Assembly: GCA_016870035.1 (NCBI GenBank)
Contig: VGCJ01000005.1
Coordinates: 1 to 63,710 of the forward strand
From: Alphaproteobacteria bacterium
Lineage (GTDB): Bacteria; Pseudomonadota; Alphaproteobacteria; Rhizobiales; Beijerinckiaceae
Direction of reading: 5' to 3'
Length of the DNA stretch: 63,710 nt
Below the pieces are notes generated by a model, which ran no database searches, had not been told where the DNA came from, and was given only the letters and a program-made list of their open reading frames with translations. Below are positions 54,734 to 62,871 of the stretch, one piece after another (the stretch's first letter is position 1; each line of letters opens with the position of its first letter). Both the position numbers and the translations under genes were made by a program.

Positions 54734-55680
54734 AAAAGACATTTCTAATTGCTATGGGTTCTGGTGATCCTGAGCCTTGGGTCAAAAGTTTTGAGACGCT
54801 GTTGCCGGAATTTTCAATTGCCAAATTGGGCGATGATTTCGAGCGCGAATCTGTTGCCTATGCAATGACATGGTATCACCCGCCGGGTTCTCTTGCTGAT
54901 TTCAAATCTTTAAAAGCGATCTTTTCTTTAGGCGCGGGCGTTGATCATCTTTTTCGTGATCCGCTTTTACCTTCTGTACCGACCGCGCGTGTTGTCGATC
55001 CTGATCTTACGAAGCGAATGACTGAATATGTTATTCTTCACGCGCTTTCTATCTTGCGTCAAACACGTCGCTATCGAAATCAACAAAATCAAAAGGTCTG
55101 GCTTGATGATGATCACCAACCGGCTGCTGGGGATGTGCGGATCGGCATCATGGGTATGGGTGTACTCGGTCAAGATGCCGCTGAAAAATTATCTCTCATT
55201 GGATTTGACGTTGCAGGATGGAATCGTAGTCCTAAATCGATATCGGGAATAAAACTCTTCTCAGGCCATGAGGAACTCCCTCACCTCCTCGCCCGTACCG
55301 ATATTCTGATTGTGCTTTTGCCGCTCACGCCTGAAACACGCGGCATCATCAATGCGAAACTCTTGAAAGGTTTAGCGCGCGATGGCCGCGTAAAAGCGCC
55401 GTCATTGATCAATGCAGGACGCGGCGGATTGCAAAAAGAGAATGAGATTCTAAGTTGCCTTGACGGCGGCACGCTTCATGAAGCGGTGCTTGATGTTTTT
55501 GAAACCGAACCGTTGCCGGTTTCATCGCCACTCTGGCTTCATCCGCGTGTGACCATCACGCCGCATAATGCATCTGTCTCCGATCCGATGGCGATAAGCA
55601 AGATGATTGCCGAGCAAGTGCGCCGATCAGAACGCGGCGAACCGCTCCTCTATCAATTAGATCAAAGTCGCGGCTATTAA
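54730..55680 (+). CDS. ghrA: Glyoxylate/hydroxypyruvate reductase A-type D-2-hydroxyacid dehydrogenase
   Basis: The 316-residue protein matches GhrA in length and layout: GIMGMGVLGQDAAEKLSLIGFDVAGWNRS (NADP-preferring dinucleotide loop), LPLTPETRGIINAKLL, INAGRGG (substrate Arg), DVFETEPLP (Glu) and HPRVTITPHNASVS (catalytic His). It reduces glyoxylate and hydroxypyruvate. The start overlaps the deoA stop (ATGA), so the two are cotranscribed, although the pathways are not obviously related. It converges on the NlpC/P60 gene, overlapping it by 4 bases at the stops. Confidence 0.9.
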   Translation: MKKTFLIAMGSGDPEPWVKSFETLLPEFSIAKLGDDFERESVAYAMTWYHPPGSLADFKSLKAIFSLGAGVDHLFRDPLLPSVPTARVVDPDLTKRMTEYVILHALSILRQTRRYRNQQNQKVWLDDDHQPAAGDVRIGIMGMGVLGQDAAEKLSLIGFDVAGWNRSPKSISGIKLFSGHEELPHLLARTDILIVLLPLTPETRGIINAKLLKGLARDGRVKAPSLINAGRGGLQKENEILSCLDGGTLHEAVLDVFETEPLPVSSPLWLHPRVTITPHNASVSDPMAISKMIAEQVRRSERGEPLLYQLDQSRGY

Positions 55681-56531
55681 AGACGTTTTATTGAAGTGAC
55701 TGGGCCCGCACCTTTTGCAGCGATGCGATCAATCGCTTGTTGTAAAGACTCAGTCACTACGAGCATGTGATGGCCGCTCGCATGAAGCAAAGTCTCCGCA
55801 TCGCGCATGATGCCGACATGACCTTTCCAGAAAATCAAATCACCGCGTTTCAATTTCAAAAGCGAGTCATTGACGGGAAGACTATGACCCACTTGTTTTT
55901 CCTGCATATCGGAATCGCGCGGCGCTGACAGGCCAGCGGCATCAAACGCCACTTGCACAAGACCTGAACAATCAAGGCCCAAACTTGTTTTGCCGCCCCA
56001 ATAATAGGGAATGCCAATAAAACGCTCGGCGACGCTTACAAAGTCTTTTTCTTGATATTCAATCGGCTGGAGATGATCAGCAATCAAACAATGTCCTCGA
56101 TGGGTGATCGCAAATTGATCTTTATGATCAACAATCGCAACGCGGCTGCCAAGCGACACGGCAGCCATCGGCGGCAATTTGATGCTTGGACCGCCATAAA
56201 GGAAACTTCGCAACACCGACACACGATGCGTTGATTGTGCTTCATCGCGCGTCAAAGTCTTCGAAGGCACAAAGCCTACATAGGAATCGCGTTCAAGCTG
56301 TCCCCAGCTCCAGCCTTCATCATCACACTCATATTCGATAAAAATTTCGCCGTGCAGCGCTTCTGTATCGAGCAGCGCATCGGGATAGGGTTCCCGGCGC
56401 ATATCGGCGGAACCATCGAAAACAATTTTTCTAACACCCTCAACATAAAGGGGCGCTTCAATCTGTCCTTTAAGGGAGAGTGCCGCTCTGTCAGGTCTTA
56501 CCGCCGTAATCCGCCGATCAAAAACACTCAT
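55677..56531 (-). CDS. NlpC/P60-family C40 cysteine peptidase
   Basis: The 284-residue protein has an N-terminal SH3-like region (EYECDDEGWSWGQLERDSYVGFVPSKTL) and, from about residue 165, the NlpC/P60 catalytic domain: YYWGGKTSLGLDCSGLVQVAF (nucleophile Cys) and GHVGIMRDAETLLHASG (His). There is no export signal, so it may act in the cytoplasm, as proposed for related muropeptide-cleaving hydrolases that recycle peptidoglycan peptides. Its start overlaps the stop of hslO by 4 bases, so it is the last gene of the argD-argF-hslO unit. Confidence 0.86.
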   Translation of the reverse strand: MSVFDRRITAVRPDRAALSLKGQIEAPLYVEGVRKIVFDGSADMRREPYPDALLDTEALHGEIFIEYECDDEGWSWGQLERDSYVGFVPSKTLTRDEAQSTHRVSVLRSFLYGGPSIKLPPMAAVSLGSRVAIVDHKDQFAITHRGHCLIADHLQPIEYQEKDFVSVAERFIGIPYYWGGKTSLGLDCSGLVQVAFDAAGLSAPRDSDMQEKQVGHSLPVNDSLLKLKRGDLIFWKGHVGIMRDAETLLHASGHHMLVVTESLQQAIDRIAAKGAGPVTSIKRL

Positions 56532-57499
56532 GAGTTCAACTCATTTTCAATTGCTGAATGATTCTCAACTTCGTTGAGCGCAACGATATAGCGCTTTGAA
56601 CAAAAATCACAGGTAACGCCGATCATACCATCATCAGCAATCATCTCGGTGCGGTCTTTCGGAGAGAAGCTTTTGAGCATCGAAAGAATGCGATCACGCG
56701 AACAGCGACATTGCGTATGAACAGATTCCGCATCAAATACGTGCACACCATTTTCATGGAACAACCGATAAAGCAACGCTTCACTTGAGAGCATTGGATC
56801 GATCAATTCATGATCTTCAATCGTCTCAACAAGCGCTCGCGTTTCGATCCATGATTGATCGTCGGTCTGATCAAAAATTGACATACCTTCTGGCGCATCA
56901 CCAGGATGAAGATCGATGCGGCGTTGTCGCTCTGGTGACGTAGGCATGAATTGCGCGAGCAATCCCCCCGCACGCCACATCACATTGGCATCGCTCGATG
57001 AGCCCGCTAAAGAAACGCGGCCCGTTGCCAAACGCACTCGCGTTGGAATTTGTTCGGACTGACGAAAATATTGCTGCGCGGCTTCTTCGAGTCCCTGTCC
57101 TTCAAGCACAACAATGCCTTGATAGCGCGAGAGATTTGACCCTTGATCAATCGTGAGGCCCAATTGTCCACGACCCAGCGCCTCAGCCGGAGTCATGCCA
57201 TCCGTCAATAATGCGCGATCAAAATGCGCGTAACCGCGAACACGATCCGGTGCTTCATAATCGACTACAAGCATCGACACCGCACCATCCGTGCGCGATT
57301 GAACCTGAAACCGTCCTTCGAATTTCAACGCGCTGCCCAGAAGAGCGGCAAGCGCCACGGCCTGACCCAAAAGATCAGAGACAACAACAGGATAGTCGTG
57401 GCCGGTCAAAATTGAATCAATCGATAATCCGAGGCGTACGACTCGGCCACGCAGATCGAGCGTTTCGACCGCGAAAGGCAGGACAAAATCATCCGCCAT
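56528..57499 (-). CDS. hslO: Redox-regulated chaperone Hsp33
   Basis: The 323-residue protein has the full Hsp33 fold and the C-terminal zinc switch: TQCRCS (CxC) and, about 30 residues later, VTCDFCSKRY (CxxC), four Cys that bind zinc and form disulfides on oxidation. It prevents aggregation of unfolding proteins in oxidising conditions. The start is ATG 57499, two bases after the argF stop. argD-argF-hslO is a gene order typical of Hyphomicrobiales. It overlaps the downstream NlpC/P60 gene by ATGA. Confidence 0.93.
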   Translation of the reverse strand: MADDFVLPFAVETLDLRGRVVRLGLSIDSILTGHDYPVVVSDLLGQAVALAALLGSALKFEGRFQVQSRTDGAVSMLVVDYEAPDRVRGYAHFDRALLTDGMTPAEALGRGQLGLTIDQGSNLSRYQGIVVLEGQGLEEAAQQYFRQSEQIPTRVRLATGRVSLAGSSSDANVMWRAGGLLAQFMPTSPERQRRIDLHPGDAPEGMSIFDQTDDQSWIETRALVETIEDHELIDPMLSSEALLYRLFHENGVHVFDAESVHTQCRCSRDRILSMLKSFSPKDRTEMIADDGMIGVTCDFCSKRYIVALNEVENHSAIENELNS

Positions 57500-57501
57500 A
57501 A

Positions 57502-58419
57502 TCAGGCCCCGAGACACCAAGCAAGAACAGACTTTTGTGCATGCAAGCGATTTTCTGCTTCATCAAACACAACGCTTTGCGGTCCGTCCATCACATCATC
57601 TGTGACTTCTTTACCGCGATGTGCAGGCAGACAATGCATGAACAGGGCTTTTGATGATGCACGTGCCATCAAAGCGGAATTCACTTGATACGGCGCGAGA
57701 AGATTGTGACGACGCCCGGCGTCTTCATCACCCATTGACACCCAACAATCCGTCACGATGCAATCAGCTTGATCCGCTGCGTCTTGCGGACTGCAGGTCA
57801 CAGTGACACGCGCGCCTTCATTACGCGCCCAGGCAATTAATTCCGTTGATGGCGACAAGTCTTCAGGTGCGGCAATCACGAGTTGGAAATCAAAACGCGC
57901 GGCCGCATGAACCCACGAGGCAAGCACATTATTGGCGTCTCCCATCCACGCAACTTTTTTTCCTTTGATTGAACCGCGATGTTCTTCGTAAGTGAGAATA
58001 TCAGCCATCACCTGACAGGGATGAGATAATTTGGTTAGGCCATTGATGACGGGAACGGTGGCATATTCGGCAAGCTCGCGCACTTTCGCGTGATCGAGCA
58101 TACGCACCATAATCGCATCGACATAACGCGAGAGAACGCGTGCCGTATCAGCAATGGTTTCGCCACGACCGAGCTGCATTTCTGCGCCGGTGAGCATTAT
58201 GGTTTCGCCGCCAAGCTCGCGCATACCCACATCGAATGACGCGCGTGTCCGTGTTGAGGGGCGATCAAAAATCATTGCGAGCACTTTGCCTGCAAGCGGC
58301 TTGGGCGCATTGACTTTATCTTTGTTACGGACGGTCTTGATGGCATGTGCCTGATCAAGGAGGCCCCGTAAAGCGTCTGCTGAAAAATCACTCAAATCAA
58401 GAAAATGACGTTGACTCAT
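57502..58419 (-). CDS. argF: Ornithine carbamoyltransferase, anabolic
   Basis: The 305-residue enzyme has STRTR (carbamoyl-phosphate site, here [14 protein letters not shown]), [11 protein letters not shown] (HPxQ), [12 protein letters not shown] (ornithine loop) and the [11 protein letters not shown] (HCLP) signature near the C-terminus, all intact. It condenses ornithine and carbamoyl phosphate to citrulline. The start is ATG 58419; the reading frame upstream belongs to the end of argD. The second gene of the operon, two bases after the argD stop. Confidence 0.95.
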   Translation of the reverse strand: MSQRHFLDLSDFSADALRGLLDQAHAIKTVRNKDKVNAPKPLAGKVLAMIFDRPSTRTRASFDVGMRELGGETIMLTGAEMQLGRGETIADTARVLSRYVDAIMVRMLDHAKVRELAEYATVPVINGLTKLSHPCQVMADILTYEEHRGSIKGKKVAWMGDANNVLASWVHAAARFDFQLVIAAPEDLSPSTELIAWARNEGARVTVTCSPQDAADQADCIVTDCWVSMGDEDAGRRHNLLAPYQVNSALMARASSKALFMHCLPAHRGKEVTDDVMDGPQSVVFDEAENRLHAQKSVLAWCLGA

Positions 58420-58421
58420 GA

Positions 58422-59657
58422 TCAGGCCACACTCCCTGTCGCGGTAAATCCGTGTTCGGCTTCGATATGTGCGCATGCCGCATCAAGGCGATGAAGGGCG
58501 TCATCGGCAAGCTTTTCATCAATGATTAATGGCGGCAGAAGACGCACAACATTATCGCCTGCGCCAACGGATAACATATGCTCGTTGAATAAGGCCTTGG
58601 TCAATTCCGTATTTGGTTGCGCGGCTTTGACACCCATTAACAAACCTTCGCCGCGTATATCGGCAATCACACGCGGATGCCTATCTTTCAAAGCGGCGAG
58701 TTTCTGTTTGAAAAGCAAACCCAAATGGCGGACATGGTCAAGAAAACCTGGCGCCAGCATCACATCAAGGACCGCATTGCCGACAGCCATCGCAAGCGGA
58801 TTGCCGCCAAATGTCGTGCCATGCGATCCCGCAGTCATGCCTTTGCCTGCTTCAAGCGTTGCAAGACAAGCGCCGACGGGAAAGCCGCCCCCCAAACCTT
58901 TCGCGAGCGCCATGATGTCGGGCGCAACGCCTGATTTTTGATAGGCAAAAAGATGGCCTGTGCGGCCCATGCCACATTGAACCTCATCAAAAATTAACAA
59001 GAGGCCATGGCGATCACATAATTCACGCAAGCCTTTGAGACATTGCGATGGCACAACGCGAACGCCGCCTTCACCTTGAATGGGCTCAATTAAGATCGCT
59101 GCTGTTTCTGGCGTGATGGCTTTTTCAATCGCATCATGATCGGCAAAAGCGACTTGATCAAAACCATCAACTTTCGGGCCGAAGCCATCGAGATATTTTT
59201 TCTGCCCGCCCGCTGCGAGCGTTGCGAGTGTGCGACCGTGAAACGCCCCTTCAAAAGTAATGATGCGGAATTTCTCGGGGTTGTCATTCGCCGAATGATA
59301 TTTGCGCGCCATTTTGATCGCACATTCGAGCGCCTCTGCACCCGAATTCGTGAAGAAGACAGTGTCGGCAAAACTATGCTCGATAAGGCGGCGCGCGAGT
59401 CTTTCGCCTTCCGGAATCTGATAGAGATTTGAAACATGCCAAAGCTTGGCCGCTTGTGCTTGCAATGCCTCGACGAGATGCGGATGAGCATGGCCCAAAG
59501 CGTTCACAGCGATGCCCGAGCCGAAATCGAGATAGGCTTCGCCTTTCTGATCATAGAGCCAGCAGCCTTCGCCGCGCTCAAATCCAATGTCGAGACGTGC
59601 GAAAGTGGGCAACAAAGCGGAGGCGGGTGATGCGACTGCAGAACTGGGTCCGGACAT
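58422..59657 (-). CDS. argD: Acetylornithine transaminase
   Basis: The 411-residue PLP enzyme has [49 protein letters not shown] and the PLP Lys in [15 protein letters not shown], with [12 protein letters not shown] after it. It converts N-acetylglutamate semialdehyde to N-acetylornithine, and in many bacteria also serves lysine synthesis. GGGAG 9 bases before ATG 59657 decides that start over 59681. It is the first gene of the operon with argF, hslO and the NlpC/P60 gene; a promoter and a terminator-like hairpin lie upstream. Confidence 0.94.
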   Translation of the reverse strand: MSGPSSAVASPASALLPTFARLDIGFERGEGCWLYDQKGEAYLDFGSGIAVNALGHAHPHLVEALQAQAAKLWHVSNLYQIPEGERLARRLIEHSFADTVFFTNSGAEALECAIKMARKYHSANDNPEKFRIITFEGAFHGRTLATLAAGGQKKYLDGFGPKVDGFDQVAFADHDAIEKAITPETAAILIEPIQGEGGVRVVPSQCLKGLRELCDRHGLLLIFDEVQCGMGRTGHLFAYQKSGVAPDIMALAKGLGGGFPVGACLATLEAGKGMTAGSHGTTFGGNPLAMAVGNAVLDVMLAPGFLDHVRHLGLLFKQKLAALKDRHPRVIADIRGEGLLMGVKAAQPNTELTKALFNEHMLSVGAGDNVVRLLPPLIIDEKLADDALHRLDAACAHIEAEHGFTATGSVA

Positions 59658-59670
59658 GGACACGGCTCCC

Positions 59671-59715
59671 AAAAAAGACAAGAAAAAACAAAAATGGCCG
59701 CCCCGAGGGACGGCT
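59671..59715 (-). terminator. Terminator-like hairpin in the argD leader
   Basis: On the minus strand GCCGTCCC, TCG and GGGCGGC form a GC-rich stem with a single bulged T, followed by ATTTTTGTTTTTTC. It lies between the promoter and the argD start (59657), so it could act as an attenuator of the arginine operon or as a leader-terminator with read-through. No leader peptide fits in front of it. Confidence 0.5.
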
Positions 59716-59728
59716 CATCGTGAATTAA

Positions 59729-59759
59729 CTTATAGCATGGAGAGGGCTTGCACTGTCAA
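59729..59759 (-). promoter_or_regulatory. Promoter of the argD-argF-hslO operon
   Basis: On the minus strand TTGACA (59754-59759, perfect) and TATAAG (59729-59734) are 19 bases apart, with TGC just before the -10 (extended -10). The expected transcript start is near 59722, about 65 bases before the argD ATG. The 19-base spacing is long and may be compensated by the extended -10. Confidence 0.5.
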
Positions 59760-59808
59760 TTAAAGAGGGCGACACCCATTCTCACCCCTAAAGTCGGACC
59801 ATAAGCAC

Positions 59809-59817
59809 TTATCCACT
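59809..59817 (+). promoter_or_regulatory. DnaA-box-like 9-mer upstream of gcrA
   Basis: TTATCCACT differs at one position from the consensus TTATCCACA and lies 210 bases before the gcrA ATG, in the shared gap with argD. In Caulobacter DnaA activates gcrA transcription, so the element is in a sensible place. A single 8-of-9 match can occur by chance. Confidence 0.4.
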
Positions 59818-59837
59818 ATTCATCGCTGGGGAAAACT

Positions 59838-59883
59838 GATTCAGCGACTCATCAGCGGACTCCGCGACTCTTGCGATGGAGTC
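59838..59883. promoter_or_regulatory. Cluster of five GANTC (CcrM) sites upstream of gcrA
   Basis: GANTC occurs at 59838 (GATTC), 59846, 59858 and 59866 (GACTC) and 59879 (GAGTC): five sites in 46 bases. About 0.2 would be expected by chance. The first four form two pairs spaced 8 bases, the pairs set 20 bases apart, in an imperfect 20-bp tandem repeat. GANTC is methylated by CcrM in alphaproteobacteria, and GcrA binds promoters carrying methylated GANTC. The cluster lies 145-190 bases before gcrA itself, in the gap also holding the argD promoter. Confidence 0.75.
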
Positions 59884-60026
59884 AACGCATATTGTAGGTT
59901 TTCGACGCATCAAACGCGATATCTGGTGGCGTTAAGGCTTCGTCTCTTCGCTTGGCTTTGTGAGTTTCAAGGCAATGCAGCAGGGCCCCACCAATCGGGT
60001 TTGTCAATTTTTTTGTGAGGAAATCG

Positions 60027-60587
60027 ATGTCCTGGACCGATGAACGAGTCGAGTTGCTGCGCAAGCTTTGGAACCAGGGCCTGAGTGCAAGCCAAATCGC
60101 GGCTGAATTGGCAAATGGCATCACCCGCAATGCGGTGATTGGCAAAGTGCACCGCTTGGGGCTTTCGGGCCGGGCAAAAGCGCCCTCCTCACAAGCCGCA
60201 CGGCCGCGCAAAATCACCCGCGCACCGAGCCACCCTTTGACGCATTCAGCAAATCGAGCTGGCCTTGGCTCTTATTCGTCAGCCGCCGCCGGTCAGGCGG
60301 CGATCCGCGGCAATCTTGCTTTGAGTCCTTCACCGGTCACCGCCGAGGCGATCGCGCCTGTCGTGGCTTATGATCCCGAGCCCTTCACGGATGTTGTTGT
60401 GCCAATGTCAGAGCGGATCACGATCATGGAATTACGTGAATCCACCTGTCGCTGGCCTTTCGGCGATCCGTCATCACCAGATTTCCGCTTCTGCGGTGCG
60501 GAGTCGCCGATTGGAACGCCCTATTGCGCCTTCCATTCGCGCATTGCGTATCAGCCTTCGAGCGATCGTCGCAAAAACAAAGACTGA
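60027..60587 (+). CDS. gcrA: Cell-cycle transcriptional regulator GcrA
   Basis: The 186-residue protein begins MSWTDERVELLRKLWNQGLSASQIAAEL (N-terminal DNA-binding helix-turn-helix) and IGKVHRLGLSGRAK, has a Pro/Ala-rich linker (about residues 55-125) and the conserved C-terminal domain (MELRESTCRWPFGDPSSPDFRFCGAES, YCAFHSRIAYQP) that contacts RNA polymerase sigma-70. GcrA acts with CcrM methylation to control cell-cycle genes. The start is ATG 60027 (GAGGAAA ribosome site). Five GANTC sites and a DnaA-box-like site lie upstream. It ends 15 bases from the end of phoB, convergent. Confidence 0.94.
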   Translation: MSWTDERVELLRKLWNQGLSASQIAAELANGITRNAVIGKVHRLGLSGRAKAPSSQAARPRKITRAPSHPLTHSANRAGLGSYSSAAAGQAAIRGNLALSPSPVTAEAIAPVVAYDPEPFTDVVVPMSERITIMELRESTCRWPFGDPSSPDFRFCGAESPIGTPYCAFHSRIAYQPSSDRRKNKD

Positions 60588-60592
60588 GCCGC

Positions 60593-60612
60593 GAAAGCGC
60601 GTTCACGCTTTC
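60593..60612. terminator. Possible shared terminator hairpin between gcrA and phoB
   Basis: GAAAGCG (60593-60599) and CGCTTTC (60606-60612) form a perfect 7-bp stem around CGTTCA, which overlaps the phoB stop codon. The minus-strand side continues into a T-rich stretch (CTTTGTTTTTG) about 20 bases later. It may end phoB transcription, though there is no U-run directly after the stem. Confidence 0.35.
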
Positions 60613-61310
60613 AGATTAAAATTCTCGTCGAATGAATAGCCTGCGCCGCGAATGGTGCGCACCGGATCGCGTTCGCGTGGCTTGTTGATGGCCTTGCGCA
60701 AGCGGCCGACATGAACATCGACCGTGCGTTCGTCGATTTCAGAGTCCATGCCCCAGACATGATCAAGCAATTGCGCGCGCGAAAAAACGCGCCCCGGACG
60801 TTCCATCAAAAATTCAAGCAAGCGAAACTCGGTCGGACCTAAATGCAATTCGCGGCCTGAACGACGCACACGATGGCTTGAGCGATCAAGGTGAAGATCG
60901 CCTGCTTCTAAAGCGGAAGACACACGGTTTGGTGAGACGCGTCTTAAGAGTGCGCCGACGCGCGCTAAAAGCTCCGGCACCGAAAATGGTTTGACGACAT
61001 AATCATCGGCGCCTGTTGCAAGGCCGCGCACTCGCTCATCTTCTTCGCCGCGTGCCGTGAGCAAAATAATCGGTAAGGTTTTTGTATCCGTTCTTTGTCG
61101 TAACCGCCGACAAAGCTCGATCCCGGAAAGACCCGGCAACATCCAATCAAGCAAAACAAGATCAGGAATATGCTCTTTGAGCATCAATTCGGCATCATCG
61201 CCCCGCATCGCGCTTTCAACTTCATAGCCTTCAGATTCGAGATTATAGCGCAACAACAGTGACAAAGGTTCTTCGTCTTCAACGATGAGAATGCGAGGCT
61301 TTGTTGTCAT
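60603..61310 (-). CDS. phoB: Phosphate regulon response regulator PhoB
   Basis: The 235-residue OmpR-type regulator has the receiver acidic pair (VEDEE), the phosphorylated Asp in LVLLDWMLPGLSG, TARGEEDERVRGL with the conserved Lys in DDYVVKPFSVPELLARV, and a winged-helix DNA-binding domain (FRLLEFLMERPGRVFSRAQLLDHVWG, VDVHVGRLRKAI). It binds Pho boxes. Last gene of pstA-pstB-phoU-phoB in this window. phoR, the usual kinase, is not adjacent on this side. Candidate targets in the window are the acyltransferase at 300 and olsB. Confidence 0.94.
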   Translation of the reverse strand: MTTKPRILIVEDEEPLSLLLRYNLESEGYEVESAMRGDDAELMLKEHIPDLVLLDWMLPGLSGIELCRRLRQRTDTKTLPIILLTARGEEDERVRGLATGADDYVVKPFSVPELLARVGALLRRVSPNRVSSALEAGDLHLDRSSHRVRRSGRELHLGPTEFRLLEFLMERPGRVFSRAQLLDHVWGMDSEIDERTVDVHVGRLRKAINKPRERDPVRTIRGAGYSFDENFNLKA

Positions 61311-61339
61311 TTACACTTTCCGGGACAACTAAGGATCAA

Positions 61340-62047
61340 TCAACCTAAAATTAAGGGCTCATATGCGCCCAAAACACGCGGACGGTCTGCGGTGATGGTT
61401 TCGCCTTTGACCAAATAATGAATTGTTTCCGCGATATTGGTTGCGTGATCGCCGATGCGTTCAATATTCTTGGCAGAGAACAAGAGATGCGTGCAGAAAC
61501 CGATATTACGCGGATCTTCCATCATATAGGTCAGCAATTCACGGAAGAGCGAATTATAAAGTTGATCGATTTCCTCGTCATGTTGCCATACATCAAGCGC
61601 GGCATTCACATCGCGCTGCGCATAGGCACCAAGCACACGATGAAGACGCTCAAGCGCAAGATCGCTGATATGCACGACACCGCCAACAATTTTCTGCGGC
61701 GCAAATTGTCCGTCCATTGCCACAACACGTTTACCAACATTCTTGGCGAGATCACCAATGCGCTCAATATCAGACGCGATGCGGATGGCCGACACCAGCG
61801 CGCGCAAGTCAATGGCCATCGGCTGACGACGGGCAATCGTTAAGACGGCTTTCTCTTCAATCTCGCGTTCAAACGCATCAAGTTTTGGATCGGTTGCAAT
61901 GACACGTTGGGCGAGATCCGTGTCACCCTTCACGAGCGCATCAATCGCATTGGTCAGCATGGTCTCGGCAATGCCACCCATTTCGGAAATCTTGCTACCG
62001 ATCTCCATCAACTCGTCATCATAAGCCCGTACGGTATGATCGACCAT
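61340..62047 (-). CDS. phoU: Phosphate signalling protein PhoU
   Basis: The 235-residue all-helical protein has the two PhoU repeats with the E/D-rich metal-site motifs, recognisable as ARRQPMAIDLRALVSAIRIASDIERIGDLAKNVGKR and HLLFSAKNIERIGDHATNIAETIHYLVKG. PhoU couples the Pst transporter to the PhoR kinase and dampens phosphate uptake. It sits between pstB (27 bases upstream) and phoB (29 bases downstream) in one operon. Confidence 0.95.
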   Translation of the reverse strand: MVDHTVRAYDDELMEIGSKISEMGGIAETMLTNAIDALVKGDTDLAQRVIATDPKLDAFEREIEEKAVLTIARRQPMAIDLRALVSAIRIASDIERIGDLAKNVGKRVVAMDGQFAPQKIVGGVVHISDLALERLHRVLGAYAQRDVNAALDVWQHDEEIDQLYNSLFRELLTYMMEDPRNIGFCTHLLFSAKNIERIGDHATNIAETIHYLVKGETITADRPRVLGAYEPLILG

Positions 62048-62074
62048 GATCTTTCTCCAATTCCTAAACTCAAA

Positions 62075-62830
62075 TCAACCGAAGCGGCCGGTAATATAAT
62101 CTTGCGTTCGTGAATCGTGTGGTGCGGTAAAGATTTTTGAAGTCTCGTCGAATTCAATCAATTCGCCAAGATACATAAAGGCTGTATGTTCAGATACGCG
62201 CGCCGCCTGCTGCATATTGTGGGTCACGATCGCGATTGTGTAGTCATGTTTCAACTCATCAATCAGCTCTTCTATCTTGGCCGTCGAAATCGGATCAAGC
62301 GCCGAGCAGGGCTCGTCAAACAAAATCACTTCCGGCTTGATGGCGACCGTGCGCGCGATGCAAAGACGTTGTTGCTGTCCACCCGAAAGACTTAACCCAT
62401 TCGCGTTGAGTTTGTCTTTGACTTCAGACCATAGGGCTGAACGCTTCAACGCATCTTCAACGCGGCCGTCAAGTTCGGATTTCGAGAGCTTTTCGTAAAG
62501 CTTCAAGCCAAAAGCGATATTATCATAAATCGTCATCGGAAAAGGTGTTGGCTTTTGAAACAGCATGCCAATGCGTGCGCGGAGGAGATTTAGGTCGACA
62601 TCAGGATCGAGAATATTGCGCCCGTCAAACATGACTTGCCCTTCAGCATGTTGATTGGGATAGAGATCATACATCCGGTTCAAAACACGAAGCAGCGTTG
62701 ATTTTCCGCAGCCCGATGGCCCGATAAAGGCCGTCACTTTATTCGCATAAAGAGGGATATTGATTCCCTTCAGAGCCAAACTGGTTCCGTAGAAAAATTT
62801 TAAGTCACGGATTGATATCTTCTCATTCAT
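62075..62830 (-). CDS. pstB: Phosphate ABC transporter ATPase PstB
   Basis: The 251-residue ATPase carries [17 protein letters not shown] (Walker A, with PstB-type RVLNRM), [14 protein letters not shown] (signature), [13 protein letters not shown] (Walker B) and [11 protein letters not shown] (His switch). NRMYDLYP and GEVMF-like text confirm PstB. It powers high-affinity phosphate import with PstA and PstC. It starts 41 bases after the pstA stop. Confidence 0.95.
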   Translation of the reverse strand: MNEKISIRDLKFFYGTSLALKGINIPLYANKVTAFIGPSGCGKSTLLRVLNRMYDLYPNQHAEGQVMFDGRNILDPDVDLNLLRARIGMLFQKPTPFPMTIYDNIAFGLKLYEKLSKSELDGRVEDALKRSALWSEVKDKLNANGLSLSGGQQQRLCIARTVAIKPEVILFDEPCSALDPISTAKIEELIDELKHDYTIAIVTHNMQQAARVSEHTAFMYLGELIEFDETSKIFTAPHDSRTQDYITGRFG

Positions 62831-62871
62831 AGCTTTATCTATTTAGTTATTCGGTTAGACACTCAATTCTA

